Positions 40,988 through 52,168 of a DNA stretch of 64,000 nucleotides are shown one piece after another (position 1 is the first letter of the stretch; each line of letters opens with the position of its first letter). Under the pieces are notes generated by a model. It searched no databases. It was not told the origin of the DNA and was given only the letters and a program-made list of their open reading frames with translations. This DNA is from Thioalkalivibrio paradoxus (GTDB lineage: Bacteria > Pseudomonadota > Gammaproteobacteria > Ectothiorhodospirales > Ectothiorhodospiraceae): contig JAABSC010000001.1 of the NCBI GenBank assembly GCA_011390565.1, forward strand, positions 620,001-684,000, in the 5' to 3' direction. A program made the translations under genes and the position numbers.

Positions 40988-42127
40988 ATGAACACCGGTA
41001 AGCGCCCTCAGCACCCGTTCGACCTCGTGGCCTCCGGAGGGCATTCGACCGCAGAACGCCTCCGCGCGCTCCACGAGCTACTGCTCGCCGTTCACCCATT
41101 CATCCACCGAATTGCGATTGCGCTCTATGACCCTGCCACCGACTGGCTGAAGACCTTTGCGAGCAGCAACGAGGGTTGCGCACCGCTCACACGCTATGAA
41201 GCCCGGCTGGCCGAGGTGCCATCGCTGCGTGTGCTCGCCGAGACCCGCCGCTCACGCGTGGTGCACGACATCGACACGGCGTTCGAATGCGATACGACCC
41301 ATACCGAATGGCTGCGCAGCGAAGGGTTTCGCAGCAGCTACACGCTGCCGATCTACAGTCATGCGGAACTCGCGGGATTCCTGTTCGTGGATTCCCGTGA
41401 CCCGGGCGTGTTCGTGCCGGAAGTCACGCGGACGCTGGATGTTTTCGGCGAACTGACGGCGCAGCTGTACCTGGTGAAACTCGCGGCTGCACGCAGCCTG
41501 ATCGGTGCCGTGCGCATCGCCTGCCGCATGGCCAGCATCCGCGACACGGAAACCGGGATGCACCTGGAGCGGATGGCCAAGTATTCACGGCTGGTTGCCC
41601 GTCAGCTCGAGTACGATGGACCGCCCCTGTCCGACGAGTTCGTGGAGTACGTGCATCTGTTTGCCCCGTTGCACGACGTTGGCAAGGTCGGTGTGCCCGA
41701 CGACATCCTCCTGAAACCGGGTCGGCTGGACCACGACGGTTGGACCCGGATGCAGGGTCACGTCGAACTGGGCGTACAGATGGTCGATGAGATTACGGCT
41801 GATCTGGGTTTGCTGACCGACGATGCGGCGGCCATCATGCGCAACATCGTCGGTGGTCATCACGAGCGTGGTGATGGCAGCGGCTATCCACTCGGGCTCG
41901 CCCGCGATGGCATTCCAATCGAGGCCCGCATCGTCGCCGTCGCGGACGCCTACGACGCCCTGACCTCGAAGCGGGTGTACAAGCAAGCCTGGTCCCACGA
42001 ACGCGCAGTGGAACAGCTGCAACGGGAGGCCGCACGGGAGAAACTGGACCCGGATTGTGTCAGGGCGCTGCTGCGTGACCCCCAGGCGCTGGCGGAGATC
42101 CGGAGCCGTTTCCCCGATCAGGGATAG
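40988..42127 (+). CDS. GAF/HD-GYP domain protein
   Basis: A 379-residue protein. The N-terminal half (about 35-190) is GAF-like (IHRIAIALYDPATDWLKTF, RVVHDIDTAFE). The C-terminal half is an HD-GYP phosphodiesterase domain with LHDVGKVGVPDDILLKPG, MQGHVELG and HHERGDGSGYPLGL, then RIVAVADAYDALTS. The HD and GYP motifs are intact, so cyclic-di-GMP hydrolysis is plausible. No receiver domain is present; the GAF domain may supply the input. ATG 40988 was chosen over an earlier in-frame ATG (40916) because the extra residues are not family-like. Confidence 0.83.
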   Translation: MNTGKRPQHPFDLVASGGHSTAERLRALHELLLAVHPFIHRIAIALYDPATDWLKTFASSNEGCAPLTRYEARLAEVPSLRVLAETRRSRVVHDIDTAFECDTTHTEWLRSEGFRSSYTLPIYSHAELAGFLFVDSRDPGVFVPEVTRTLDVFGELTAQLYLVKLAAARSLIGAVRIACRMASIRDTETGMHLERMAKYSRLVARQLEYDGPPLSDEFVEYVHLFAPLHDVGKVGVPDDILLKPGRLDHDGWTRMQGHVELGVQMVDEITADLGLLTDDAAAIMRNIVGGHHERGDGSGYPLGLARDGIPIEARIVAVADAYDALTSKRVYKQAWSHERAVEQLQREAAREKLDPDCVRALLRDPQALAEIRSRFPDQG

Positions 42128-42151
42128 GCTGTGCTGTAACGTCTGTGGTCC

Positions 42152-42183
42152 GGCGCCTCCCGGCGCTTCGCCCGGAAGGCGCC
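42152..42183 (+). terminator. hairpin after the HD-GYP gene
   Basis: GGCGCCT and AGGCGCC pair across an 18-base loop that can itself partly fold. No strong T-tract follows. It could terminate the HD-GYP transcript. Confidence 0.35.
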
Positions 42184-42216
42184 AGGGGCCGGGCTTTGGC
42201 GGAACCGAATCCCATC

Positions 42217-42253
42217 ATCGAAACGGACTATCTTCCCTAGAGGAAGAATGAAT
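42217..42253 (+). promoter_or_regulatory. candidate OxyR site upstream of katG
   Basis: ATCG-N7-CTAT-N7-AGAG-N7-GAAT matches the OxyR pattern ATAG-N7-CTAT-N7-ATAG-N7-CTAT at 12 of 16 positions. A TAGACT at 42287-42292 could be the -10 element. Weak but well placed, since katG is a usual OxyR target. Confidence 0.35.
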
Positions 42254-42341
42254 CGAGTCCGGGGACCGGGAGCGGAGTTCGTAGCGTAGACTGGATCCTG
42301 TACTCGACGCAGCCACAGTTTCGACCTTCGCCAGTTTTTAG

Positions 42342-44603
<2,262 letters not shown>

Positions 44604-44642
44604 CCGGTCTCCAGCAAGACCCGAGCGGGTCTCTTGCGAGCA

Positions 44643-44678
44643 CGCCGGCTGCGGCACAGGGATGGGCCGTAGCCGGCG
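44643..44678. terminator. strong hairpin between convergent katG and NlpC/P60 genes
   Basis: CGCCGGCTGCGGC and GCCGTAGCCGGCG form a 13-base-pair stem (one G-T pair) with a 10-base loop. A smaller hairpin with AGACCC and GGGTCT lies just upstream. Suitable as a bidirectional stop, though T-tracts are absent. Confidence 0.55.
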
Positions 44679-44695
44679 GGGTTCGCACCCGCTGC

Positions 44696-45316
44696 CTAAC
44701 GGGAAATGATTTTCAGCGGACGACCGAACCGGGGCCCCTTGTTCGAGAAGTCCTCGACGTAGCGGTGCGCAACGACACCCCACGTGGAATAGGCATCGTA
44801 GACCCACACCCGGCCCTGGTCATCGACGTAGTCGAAGATGGCGTTGTGACTGATCCGACCGTCGCCGTTCTCATCGAAGAAGATGAAGTACCCGCGCTTC
44901 ATGCCGTCCATGTCTGCGACCGGCTGGGTGTTGGAATGGTAGAGGTCGTGTGCGGTGATCTCCGGGAAGATCGCGTCGCCGTAACGAAAGTCGCCGAAGC
45001 CCAGTTGACGGAATCCCCACTGAACCAGTCCGGAGCAGTCGAAACCGGCTTTCGGATCATCACCGCCCCAGACGTAGGGTGTCCCGAGCACCGTCTGAAC
45101 ATTGACAATCAGCTGATCCAGATCGCTCGTCTCCAGCGGCACCTGCATCGATCCAACAAAGGATTGAGGGTCGGGTTCACTGTCGCTGCCGCACGCTCCC
45201 AGCAAGAGTACGGCCGGCGCAAGAACGACCATGAACCAGCGCCGCCCTGGCCCGGACCGGCCCTGGCCCGGGGATCTTCCGACAACGCGATCAAGTAATG
45301 CGGGTGGTGGCGACAT
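44696..45316 (-). CDS. NlpC/P60-family lipoprotein
   Basis: A 206-residue lipoprotein. A hydrophobic segment ends in the lipobox LLGAC (lipidated Cys42), preceded by an unusually long basic N-region (GRRWFM). The C-terminal NlpC/P60 domain has the catalytic Cys94 (FDCSGLVQWGF) and His in ISHNAIFDYV. A DENGDGRIS segment just before the His looks like an EF-hand loop but is a common turn position in the family. It probably cleaves peptidoglycan peptides. GAGGAG at good spacing supports the start at 45316. It is 15 bases after mtgA, so the two act on the wall together. Confidence 0.82.
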   Translation of the reverse strand: MSPPPALLDRVVGRSPGQGRSGPGRRWFMVVLAPAVLLLGACGSDSEPDPQSFVGSMQVPLETSDLDQLIVNVQTVLGTPYVWGGDDPKAGFDCSGLVQWGFRQLGFGDFRYGDAIFPEITAHDLYHSNTQPVADMDGMKRGYFIFFDENGDGRISHNAIFDYVDDQGRVWVYDAYSTWGVVAHRYVEDFSNKGPRFGRPLKIISR

Positions 45317-45331
45317 CTGCGGGTCTCCTCG

Positions 45332-46177
45332 TCAACAACCGGGTTGATCTGGCGCACTGGAACGGTGGCCCAGACCGAACGCGACCGGGAGGGTCGGGCT
45401 ATGGGCATCCGGCAATTCGTGGCCCGTGACAAGCGCCACCTCGAGACCAAACAGCCGTGCGGTCACGTCTTCCCATTCGGAGGGACGGAGTTTTCCAGAC
45501 TCGCGCAGTTGATGGCTCACCCGTTCCTGTACCTTGAGCGCCCGGTCCAGATTGCCTCCGGAGAGCGGACGCCGCGGTGCCGGCACGATACTGGCAAGAA
45601 AGACGGACTCGAACGCACCGAGCTGGCGCGGTGTGGTCTGGAAGTAGTGGCGCGCCGCCGGTCCGATGCCCCAGATGCCGTCGCCCCATTCAATGACGTT
45701 CACGTAGAGTTCGAGAATCCGCCCTTTCGACAGCGCATGTTCCAGTCGCATGGCGAGCAGGATTTCGCGCACTTTTCGATGCGGGGAGCGGGTCGAGTCC
45801 AGGAACAGATTCCGCGCGAGCTGTTGCGTGATCGTGCTGGCACCGCCCGTCGCCTGACCGGTGAGATACCGTTGCACGGCTTTGCGGGTGCCTCTCCAGT
45901 AGACGCCGGCGTGTTGATAGAAGCGGGTGTCCTCGGCCTCGATCATCGTTTGAATCAGTACCGGGGAAATGTCGTCGAGATCCGTCCACGACGTGCGATA
46001 GGCGCCGGGAGGTAAACCGGATTCTTCGGCATGGCGCGCCATGTAGGCGGTACGCGCCGGGTCTTCATGCGCGAGAAAGTCGACTGCGGGCAGGGTGGCC
46101 AGCACGGTCACGACGTACAGGGTGATGCCGCTGACGGGGATCGAAAGCACCAATAGACCCAGGCGGACGACTCTCAA
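45332..46177 (-). CDS. mtgA: monofunctional peptidoglycan glycosyltransferase
   Basis: A 281-residue GT51 enzyme with an N-terminal membrane anchor (about 5-30). The catalytic motifs are EAEDTRFYQHAGV (general base Glu), GGASTITQQLARNLFL, RKVREILLAMRLEHALSK and ILELYVNVIEWGDGIWGI. No transpeptidase domain is present. It polymerises lipid II into glycan strands. The start is TTG 46177, supported by GGGGAG at good spacing. An extra C-terminal tail of about 40 residues is not obviously conserved. Confidence 0.9.
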   Translation of the reverse strand: MRVVRLGLLVLSIPVSGITLYVVTVLATLPAVDFLAHEDPARTAYMARHAEESGLPPGAYRTSWTDLDDISPVLIQTMIEAEDTRFYQHAGVYWRGTRKAVQRYLTGQATGGASTITQQLARNLFLDSTRSPHRKVREILLAMRLEHALSKGRILELYVNVIEWGDGIWGIGPAARHYFQTTPRQLGAFESVFLASIVPAPRRPLSGGNLDRALKVQERVSHQLRESGKLRPSEWEDVTARLFGLEVALVTGHELPDAHSPTLPVAFGLGHRSSAPDQPGC

Positions 46178-46555
46178 AGGCTGTGCTCCCCAGGCGTTAC
46201 CCCGGCTGACGCGGTCCGGTTCGACTCACTCCACATGGGCGACCGGTTCCCATGCAATGTGGTTTCTGTTGAAGCGACGGTCGCTTTCAGAATTTCCGCA
46301 TGCCGCAATGCCGGCCCGCTACTGCAAAAGCCGATTGGCTTTAACGATAAACCATAAACCATTTCGACGGGTCGAGGTCAGGGCCGATTTGGGCGCGTAT
46401 TCGAAGCGGGACAGTTGTGAGATTCGGAAATAAGACAGTTCACATCTGCTCGGCTAGTATGACGCGGTCGGAACGATTCTCTCGATGGAGTCGGCCTTGT
46501 GTGTTGCAGGGCTGATGTGTCGGGAACATTTCCTGGCATCGGAGATGCGAACACG
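46178..46555. other. 378-base intergenic region, lower GC
   Basis: Between the divergent mtgA and the unrecognised gene at 46556. The stretch 46320-46445 is noticeably A/T-richer than the rest of the window. I found no RNA gene, hairpin or convincing promoter in it (TAGTAT at 46455-46460 lacks a well-spaced -35). Confidence 0.6.
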
Positions 46556-47398
46556 ATGAGCCGCTACCTGATTGTGACCGGATGGTGGTGCAGTGACGAC
46601 CGTGACGATCGCGATTGCCGGAAAGGCGACGAGATCATACGTAGCCGGGAGTTTCATGCGCTGTGGCACGAATGTGTGACGAAATATGCGAATGCGGAGG
46701 AGATCCTGGTCATCGACAGCGCATCTCCAATCAAACCTCCCAAGTTTCCCGGCGAGGTCTGGTTGGAGATGAAGATGAATTTTGGACACGCGACCCGGTG
46801 CGTGGAGACGCTGAGCGGTGTATCACGAGCGTTTCTGATGTCAATGATGTATTGCTGCCTGAATGAATACGACTACTGGGTCTATGTGGAGCAGGATTGC
46901 CTGATCTATGGGGACGGGATCATCGAAAAGGCTATCGAGGCCGATAGGACGGGGATGATCTTCGGGTCCGGGAAGGGAACGCCGCAACCGCTTCAACACT
47001 CGCTGATGCTGGTCAACTCGAGAAGAATCCCCGCGTTCATCGCCAACTATATGAGGATCTCGGCGAGCGACCGCGTTCTCTCGCCCGAAGCGAAATTCGC
47101 GATCGCTTCCAGTCCGTTTTTCCGGTTTCTGCCCCAATCCGTCATCTTGTGGGCGCATGCGCAGCGCTCGCCGTCCAGTCGGCTGGTGAAAAAACTGATC
47201 TGGGGCCTGTTCCTGGGGTTCAAGGGGTTTCAGGAACTGGAGTTTGGCTGCGGAAGGGTGCGACCCATCGATTTCAATGCGGAGTTCTTCTATTTTCAGA
47301 GCGGCTCAAAGGAAGAGTTGGAGCTGTTCATGCGAAAGGCTGCGCTCGGGAAGACGCCTGAGGCCCACTTGAGGACGTTGGCGAAAAAGCAGGCCTGA
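46556..47398 (+). CDS. unrecognised protein, possibly glycosyltransferase-like
   Basis: A 280-residue protein I cannot assign. It begins MSRYLIVTGWWCSDD; a YWVYVEQDCLIYGDGII segment near residue 110 is reminiscent of the acidic metal-binding region of GT-A glycosyltransferases, and a hydrophobic LIWGLFLGFKGFQEL segment lies near 220. The gene and the upstream region are visibly lower in GC than the neighbours and use AGA/AGG arginine codons, which suggests acquisition by transfer. It stands alone, converging on the MMPL operon. ATG 46556 was chosen; the open frame begins 19 codons earlier. Confidence 0.5.
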   Translation: MSRYLIVTGWWCSDDRDDRDCRKGDEIIRSREFHALWHECVTKYANAEEILVIDSASPIKPPKFPGEVWLEMKMNFGHATRCVETLSGVSRAFLMSMMYCCLNEYDYWVYVEQDCLIYGDGIIEKAIEADRTGMIFGSGKGTPQPLQHSLMLVNSRRIPAFIANYMRISASDRVLSPEAKFAIASSPFFRFLPQSVILWAHAQRSPSSRLVKKLIWGLFLGFKGFQELEFGCGRVRPIDFNAEFFYFQSGSKEELELFMRKAALGKTPEAHLRTLAKKQA

Positions 47399-47421
47399 GC
47401 AGGCTTTCCACCTTGACCGGT

Positions 47422-47440
47422 TGCCCGCTGTCAGCGGGCA
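47422..47440. terminator. small hairpin at convergent gene ends
   Basis: TGCCCGC and GCGGGCA pair with a 5-base loop, overlapping the MMPL gene's last codons. It could halt transcription from 46556-47398, but no T-tract follows. Confidence 0.3.
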
Positions 47441-49779
47441 CGATGGCTGCGGGAAGGCCGGTGGCCGTTGCCCAGGAGCACGGAGGCGAGCGCGGGTAGC
47501 AGAATCAGAGCGGCCAGCATGTTCACGAGGAACATGAAGGCCATCAGCAGGCCCATGTCGGCCTGGAACTTGAGCGCCGAGAAGACCCAGGTTCCGACGC
47601 CGATGCTCATGGTCGCGGCCGTGAACATCACCGCCGTCCCACGCTGACGCAGGGCGTGCAGGAAGGCCTCCGGCAGCGCGTCACCGTGGTCGAAGCGGAA
47701 GGCCATGCGCTCGTAGAGGTAGATCCCGTAATCGACGCCGATACCGACCGAGATCGCGATCACCGGCAACGTGGATACCTTGAGGCCGATGCCGAGCACG
47801 GCCATCAGCGCGCTGCACATCACTGCAACGATCATCAGTGGCACCACGATGCACAGGGTCGCGCGCCAGGAACGGAACTCGGCGAAGAACAGCAGGCCGA
47901 TGGTGCCGAAGACGAGCAGCAGGATCGTGACCGACGCCGCGTCGACGGCCTCGTTGGTGGCGGCCATCACCCCGACATTCCCGGAAGCGAGCAGGAAGTC
48001 GAGTTCGGCGGAGCGATGCTGTTCGCGGAAGCGTTTCACCTCGTTCACCACGTGTGCGATCGTCGCGCCGTCGTGATCCTGCGTGAAGATCAGCACCTGC
48101 ATCGCACTGCAGTCGGTATTCAGCAGGCCTGTACCCGTGTCGACGGGCGAGACGGCCTGCGACAGGACCGTTGGATTCCGCGAGAGCGCACGCCAGGCCG
48201 GATGGCCCTCGTTCCAGCCCGCATTGATGACCTTGGCGACCCCGGGCAGCCCGATCACGGTCTGTACGCCGTGGACGCCGCGCAGGGTGGTTTCGAAGCG
48301 GTCGATGGTATCCATGATCCCGAAGTCGGTGCAGGCTCCGTCGACACCGCGGCTCTGCACGATGACCGACAGCACGTTCACTCCGATCGAGAACGCGTCG
48401 GTGATCGCCGCGGAGTCGAGGTTGTAGCGCGAGTCGGCACGCAATTCCGGGACCCCGGTGCCAAAGTCGCCGGTGTGCAGGTCGCGGGCCTGCCAGACGG
48501 CCGCCAGCAGGATCGCGGCCGTCAGCGCGAGCACCATGCGGGCATTGCGCGGCTCGACCAGCCGCTTGAGCCGCAGCCAGAGCCAGTCACCTGCGTGTTC
48601 GCGGCGGGCCGCGCGCTCGATCTCCCGCGCGGGGAGCCGGGTCCAGGAGAGCAGCACGCTCAGCAGCAACAGGTTCGTGATCAGGATCAGCGCCACGCCC
48701 AGTCCGGCCGTGAGTGCCAGTTCCCGCACCATGTCGATTTCGATGCGCATGATCACCAGGAAGCCCACGGCGGTCGTGGTGAGCGCCATGGTTGCCGGGA
48801 CGAAGAGCTTGCGGAAGGCGTTCCGGGCCGCCTCCAGCGGTGCCGCGCCCGCGATCACTTCGAGGCGCCAGGCGTGGGTCATCTGCACGGCATGGCTGAC
48901 CGCGATCGCGAAGATGAGGAAGGGCAGCAGAATGGACATCGGGTCGATGCCGAATCCCAGTATCGGCAGCAGACCCAGCAGCCAGACCACCGGGATCATC
49001 GCGCTCACCAGCGTCAGTGCTGCGAGACGGACGGATCCGGAGTACCAGAACAGCAGCAGTGCGGTGATCGCGAACGACACGCCGAAGAACACCACCACAC
49101 CGCGGGCCCCGTCGGTGATATCGCCCACGGCCTTGGCGAAACCGATGATGTGGACGTTGAGCCCGTCGCTCGCATGGCGCTCGCGGATCTCCTCCAGTTG
49201 GGCCGCCACGCGCGGGAGGTCCAGCCGGGCACCGGTTTCCGGATCGGTTCCGAGGAGTTCGGCGCTTACCAGCGCGCCCCGGTGATCGTTCGCCACCAGA
49301 CGGCCCACCTGTCCGGATTTGAGCACGTTTTCCCGGACGGTGGCCAGCTCCGATGGCGTGCCGCTGAACCCCGCGGGAATCACGTTGCCCCCTGCGAATC
49401 CGGCCTCCACGACTTCGATGAAACGCACGTTGGGTGTGAACAGCGATGTCACCGTGGCGCGGTCCACCCCCGGGATGAAGAACACCTCGTCGGTCACCGA
49501 CCGCAGGGTGTCAAGGAAGCGGGCGTCGTAGATTTCCCCTTCGTCCCGGATCAATGCCACGAGGATGCGGTTGGCGCCGCCGAAGCTGTCCCGGTAGGCC
49601 AGGAAGGTTTTCATGTACGCGTGCTGAAGCGGGATCATCTTCTCGAAGCCCGCATCCACCTGCAGCCGGGTTGCCGAAGCGGCGAACACCAGCGTCGTCA
49701 GGACGAACATCACGAGAAACGGAACCCGCCAGGCGAACAGCCAGTCTGCGCTGCGGTCGATGAATCCCCGGAATGTCAT
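47431..49779 (-). CDS. MMPL/RND-family transporter
   Basis: A 782-residue inner-membrane protein with about 12 transmembrane helices in two repeats, each preceded by a large periplasmic loop (about 45-215 and 425-600). Motifs include GFGIDPMSILLPFLIFAIAVSHAVQM and the second-half GIGVDYGIYLYERM, typical of the MMPL/HpnN branch of the RND superfamily. Such proteins move lipids or hydrophobic compounds across the envelope. ATG 49779 overlaps the upstream stop (ATGA). It is the last gene of a four-gene operon with YCF48-like, DUF1329 and DUF1302 proteins. Confidence 0.87.
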   Translation of the reverse strand: MTFRGFIDRSADWLFAWRVPFLVMFVLTTLVFAASATRLQVDAGFEKMIPLQHAYMKTFLAYRDSFGGANRILVALIRDEGEIYDARFLDTLRSVTDEVFFIPGVDRATVTSLFTPNVRFIEVVEAGFAGGNVIPAGFSGTPSELATVRENVLKSGQVGRLVANDHRGALVSAELLGTDPETGARLDLPRVAAQLEEIRERHASDGLNVHIIGFAKAVGDITDGARGVVVFFGVSFAITALLLFWYSGSVRLAALTLVSAMIPVVWLLGLLPILGFGIDPMSILLPFLIFAIAVSHAVQMTHAWRLEVIAGAAPLEAARNAFRKLFVPATMALTTTAVGFLVIMRIEIDMVRELALTAGLGVALILITNLLLLSVLLSWTRLPAREIERAARREHAGDWLWLRLKRLVEPRNARMVLALTAAILLAAVWQARDLHTGDFGTGVPELRADSRYNLDSAAITDAFSIGVNVLSVIVQSRGVDGACTDFGIMDTIDRFETTLRGVHGVQTVIGLPGVAKVINAGWNEGHPAWRALSRNPTVLSQAVSPVDTGTGLLNTDCSAMQVLIFTQDHDGATIAHVVNEVKRFREQHRSAELDFLLASGNVGVMAATNEAVDAASVTILLLVFGTIGLLFFAEFRSWRATLCIVVPLMIVAVMCSALMAVLGIGLKVSTLPVIAISVGIGVDYGIYLYERMAFRFDHGDALPEAFLHALRQRGTAVMFTAATMSIGVGTWVFSALKFQADMGLLMAFMFLVNMLAALILLPALASVLLGNGHRPSRSHRAR

Positions 49780-50759
49780 GGCTTGTCTGCGGGGTTCAGG
49801 GTCTTCTCCATGATCCATTCCTGAACCCCGTCTTCGCCAAAGAGCAGGTAGCGTCCCGGCGTTTCGGTCGCAAGCAGGGTCGTCCACAGGTTGCCGGAAG
49901 GGGCGGGCAGCCGTTGCAGGCTCTGGCCGTGGTCGGTGCTGACCCGCACCGTGCCGTTCTGCCCCACGAGAAAGACCCGACCGTCCGGTGTCACGCGAGC
50001 GCCGAACAGCGAAGCCCGCGTGTCGCTGTCGACTTCTTCCCAGGATTCACCCTGATCGCGGGACCGGAACACGTGGCCGCGCATGCCATACAGCAGCAGT
50101 GCGCCATCCGCCGTGGCCAGGATGCCGAAAAAGGACCCCTCGTAGGGGGTGTCGAGGGCGGACCAGTTCCTGCCGTGATCGTCGGAGCGGAGTAGGGTGC
50201 CGGCTTCACCCGCGATGAACCGATCGGCTTCGATGGCCGCCATGGCGTTGAGATGAAGCTCGTTTGCGTCGGGATCGTTCCGGGTCCAGTTCCGCCCCGC
50301 GTCGGCGCTCGTCATCAGGCGACCATAGGCACCGAGGGCAAAGCCCCGGCCCTTCGCGTCGAACTGAACGGCCAAGAGCGGTTCCTCGGCGTCTGGTGCC
50401 GAGAAGACCTCGGTCCAGGTCTCGCCGCGGTCGTTGCTGCGCAGGATCCGCGCGTCGTGGCCCACCGCGACCAGGGTCTGATGATCGACGACGGCCAGGG
50501 CGGTGAGCAGGGTCTCGAAGGGGCTCACGGCACGACGCCACTGCTGTCCATCGTCGTCCGAAAGAAAAATGTACCCGCGCTCCCCGACCGCGACGATGCG
50601 GGATCCGATCCGCTGCGCATCCAGAATGAGCAGGTGCTCGATCCGCACTTCGGTGGCCGGCATCTCCGGGGTGGGGCGCTGGGAAAACGTGAAACCGACG
50701 GCTGCAATGACGAGGAGGACGAACAGGATCCCCGGAATTCGATGCATCACCGGTCGCAC
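49776..50759 (-). CDS. YCF48/BNR-repeat exported protein
   Basis: A 327-residue protein with an N-terminal membrane anchor or signal (GILFVLLVIAAVGFTF), then a predicted beta-propeller made of repeated units such as LSDDDGQQWRRA, SNDRGETWTEV, SADAGRNWTR, SDDHGRNWSAL, SRDQGESWEEV and STDHGQSLQRL (Asp-box pattern SxDxGxxW). Related YCF48/Hcf136 proteins assist assembly of membrane complexes. Here it is coupled to the MMPL gene, so it may help that transporter. The start could be ATG 50759 or ATG 50747. Confidence 0.83.
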   Translation of the reverse strand: MRPVMHRIPGILFVLLVIAAVGFTFSQRPTPEMPATEVRIEHLLILDAQRIGSRIVAVGERGYIFLSDDDGQQWRRAVSPFETLLTALAVVDHQTLVAVGHDARILRSNDRGETWTEVFSAPDAEEPLLAVQFDAKGRGFALGAYGRLMTSADAGRNWTRNDPDANELHLNAMAAIEADRFIAGEAGTLLRSDDHGRNWSALDTPYEGSFFGILATADGALLLYGMRGHVFRSRDQGESWEEVDSDTRASLFGARVTPDGRVFLVGQNGTVRVSTDHGQSLQRLPAPSGNLWTTLLATETPGRYLLFGEDGVQEWIMEKTLNPADKP

Positions 50760-50788
50760 GGGCGGGCTTGAATCTTGCGCCGTTCGGA

Positions 50789-52138
50789 TCAGCGGGTGCC
50801 GATGCCGCGCAATCCCGACGGGGTGAAGCGCGCGGGCCGATGCTCCGCCGCCACGTAGACCCGGGGTTCGTCATTGCGCAACCCCATCGCGATGTAGCGG
50901 CCGGACTGCAGGTCGTGATGCACCTCGAGCGACGGGTACTGCATCGGGATGTCATAGAAATTGATGTTGTGCTGCTCGGCCACGCGCCAGAGCTGGTCGC
51001 GGGCATCGTACTTGTCCACCACCAGCGCCATCCAGGAGTCCTCGTCGAGGTAGAAGGTCCGACGCTTGTAGATATGGCTGGTGCCGTCCTTCAGGCGGGC
51101 GTCCACCACCCAGACCCGGTGCAACTCGTAGCGGGTGTGCTCCGGGTTCAGGTGACCGGCCTGCAACACGTCGTCCATTGCGACGGTATTGCCGACCAGG
51201 CGATAGGAGTTGTAGGGCACGAAGATCTCACGCTTGCCCACCAGCTCCCAGTCGTAGCGGTCGATCGCGCCGTTGAACATGATGAAATCATCGTTGGTGC
51301 GCAGTCCGTCGGCCGCGGTGCCCGGGTTGTCATAGGCGACGTTCGGCGCCAGACGAACCCGGCGCTGACCCGGGTTGTAGGTCCAGGCCTGGCGCGAATC
51401 CAGAAACTCGTGAATAAGCAGGATCTGTCCGGCCAGGCGCGCCGGCGCGGTGACGTTCTGCAGGAAATTGGCGATCTTCTTCGGCTCGATCTGGTCCGGG
51501 GACTTGCTCAGGCTGCCGTAATGGAAGTCGTACTCGTAGTCGAACCGCACCGGCGTGTAGTTGCCGGTGCGGGTCACCGCCGCCTGACTCCAGTTCATCA
51601 GGTAGGCCTCGCCCCGGTAGCGAACCAGATGGTTCCAGATCGCCTCGGCTCCGCTCTGCGGCATGGGGAACGGAATGCCACCGGTGGTCCCCTCGAACGT
51701 GAGCCCGTCTTGAGCCATCGAAACGCGGGTCGCATTGGCCCGGTTCTGCTCGTAATGCCCTTCGGGGAAAGCCGCACTACGTCGCGTCGGGTAGATGTTC
51801 ATCTTCCAGCTGGGGTAGGTCTCCAGCATCGCGATCTGCCCGGGCGTCAGGAAGTCGCGGTACGTGTCCAGATTGCCTGCATCGATGGTGAACAGGATCG
51901 TGTCGTCGGCAAAGGGGTCCGCGTAGTGATCGCCCGGAACGTGGCCGGCGGGCGCGCTGGTCAGCCCGCCTTCCCAGTCCGGGATGGTGCCCGCCGCGTT
52001 GCCGGCCCGTTCCGCGCCCATCGGGGTCAGATCCTGCCCGAGCCGGGCGGCCTCGCTCTCTGAAACCTGCGCGTGAACCGGCACAGTCGACAGGGCCAGC
52101 AGAAAGGCCGCCGCGAGAAGTTTGCTTGGGTTGAACAT
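50789..52138 (-). CDS. DUF1329 exported protein
   Basis: A 449-residue protein with a signal peptide (MFNPSKLLAAAFLLALSTVPVHA) and the DUF1329 family body, which includes ARLGQDLTPMGAERAGNAAGTIPDWEGG at the mature N-terminus, MNIYPTRRSAAFPEG and RRTFYLDEDSWMALVVDKYD. The fold is thought to be related to LolA/LolB-like lipid carriers, so a periplasmic hydrophobic-compound carrier is plausible. It lies 30 bases after the DUF1302 gene, with AGGAG before the ATG. Confidence 0.87.
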   Translation of the reverse strand: MFNPSKLLAAAFLLALSTVPVHAQVSESEAARLGQDLTPMGAERAGNAAGTIPDWEGGLTSAPAGHVPGDHYADPFADDTILFTIDAGNLDTYRDFLTPGQIAMLETYPSWKMNIYPTRRSAAFPEGHYEQNRANATRVSMAQDGLTFEGTTGGIPFPMPQSGAEAIWNHLVRYRGEAYLMNWSQAAVTRTGNYTPVRFDYEYDFHYGSLSKSPDQIEPKKIANFLQNVTAPARLAGQILLIHEFLDSRQAWTYNPGQRRVRLAPNVAYDNPGTAADGLRTNDDFIMFNGAIDRYDWELVGKREIFVPYNSYRLVGNTVAMDDVLQAGHLNPEHTRYELHRVWVVDARLKDGTSHIYKRRTFYLDEDSWMALVVDKYDARDQLWRVAEQHNINFYDIPMQYPSLEVHHDLQSGRYIAMGLRNDEPRVYVAAEHRPARFTPSGLRGIGTR

Positions 52139-52168
52139 GGGTCTCGAACTCCTGGATGCCTGGGTTGC

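Noticed and set aside
44696..45316. EF-hand in the NlpC/P60 lipoprotein
   Set aside because: DENGDGRIS resembles the loop but the position-12 Glu is missing, and Gly/Asp turns before the catalytic His are common in the family.
47656..49824. A 722-codon open frame on the plus strand opposite the MMPL gene
   Set aside because: Its product is His/Gln/Arg-rich and low in complexity, and it is the antisense of a clear transporter; it is a high-GC shadow frame.
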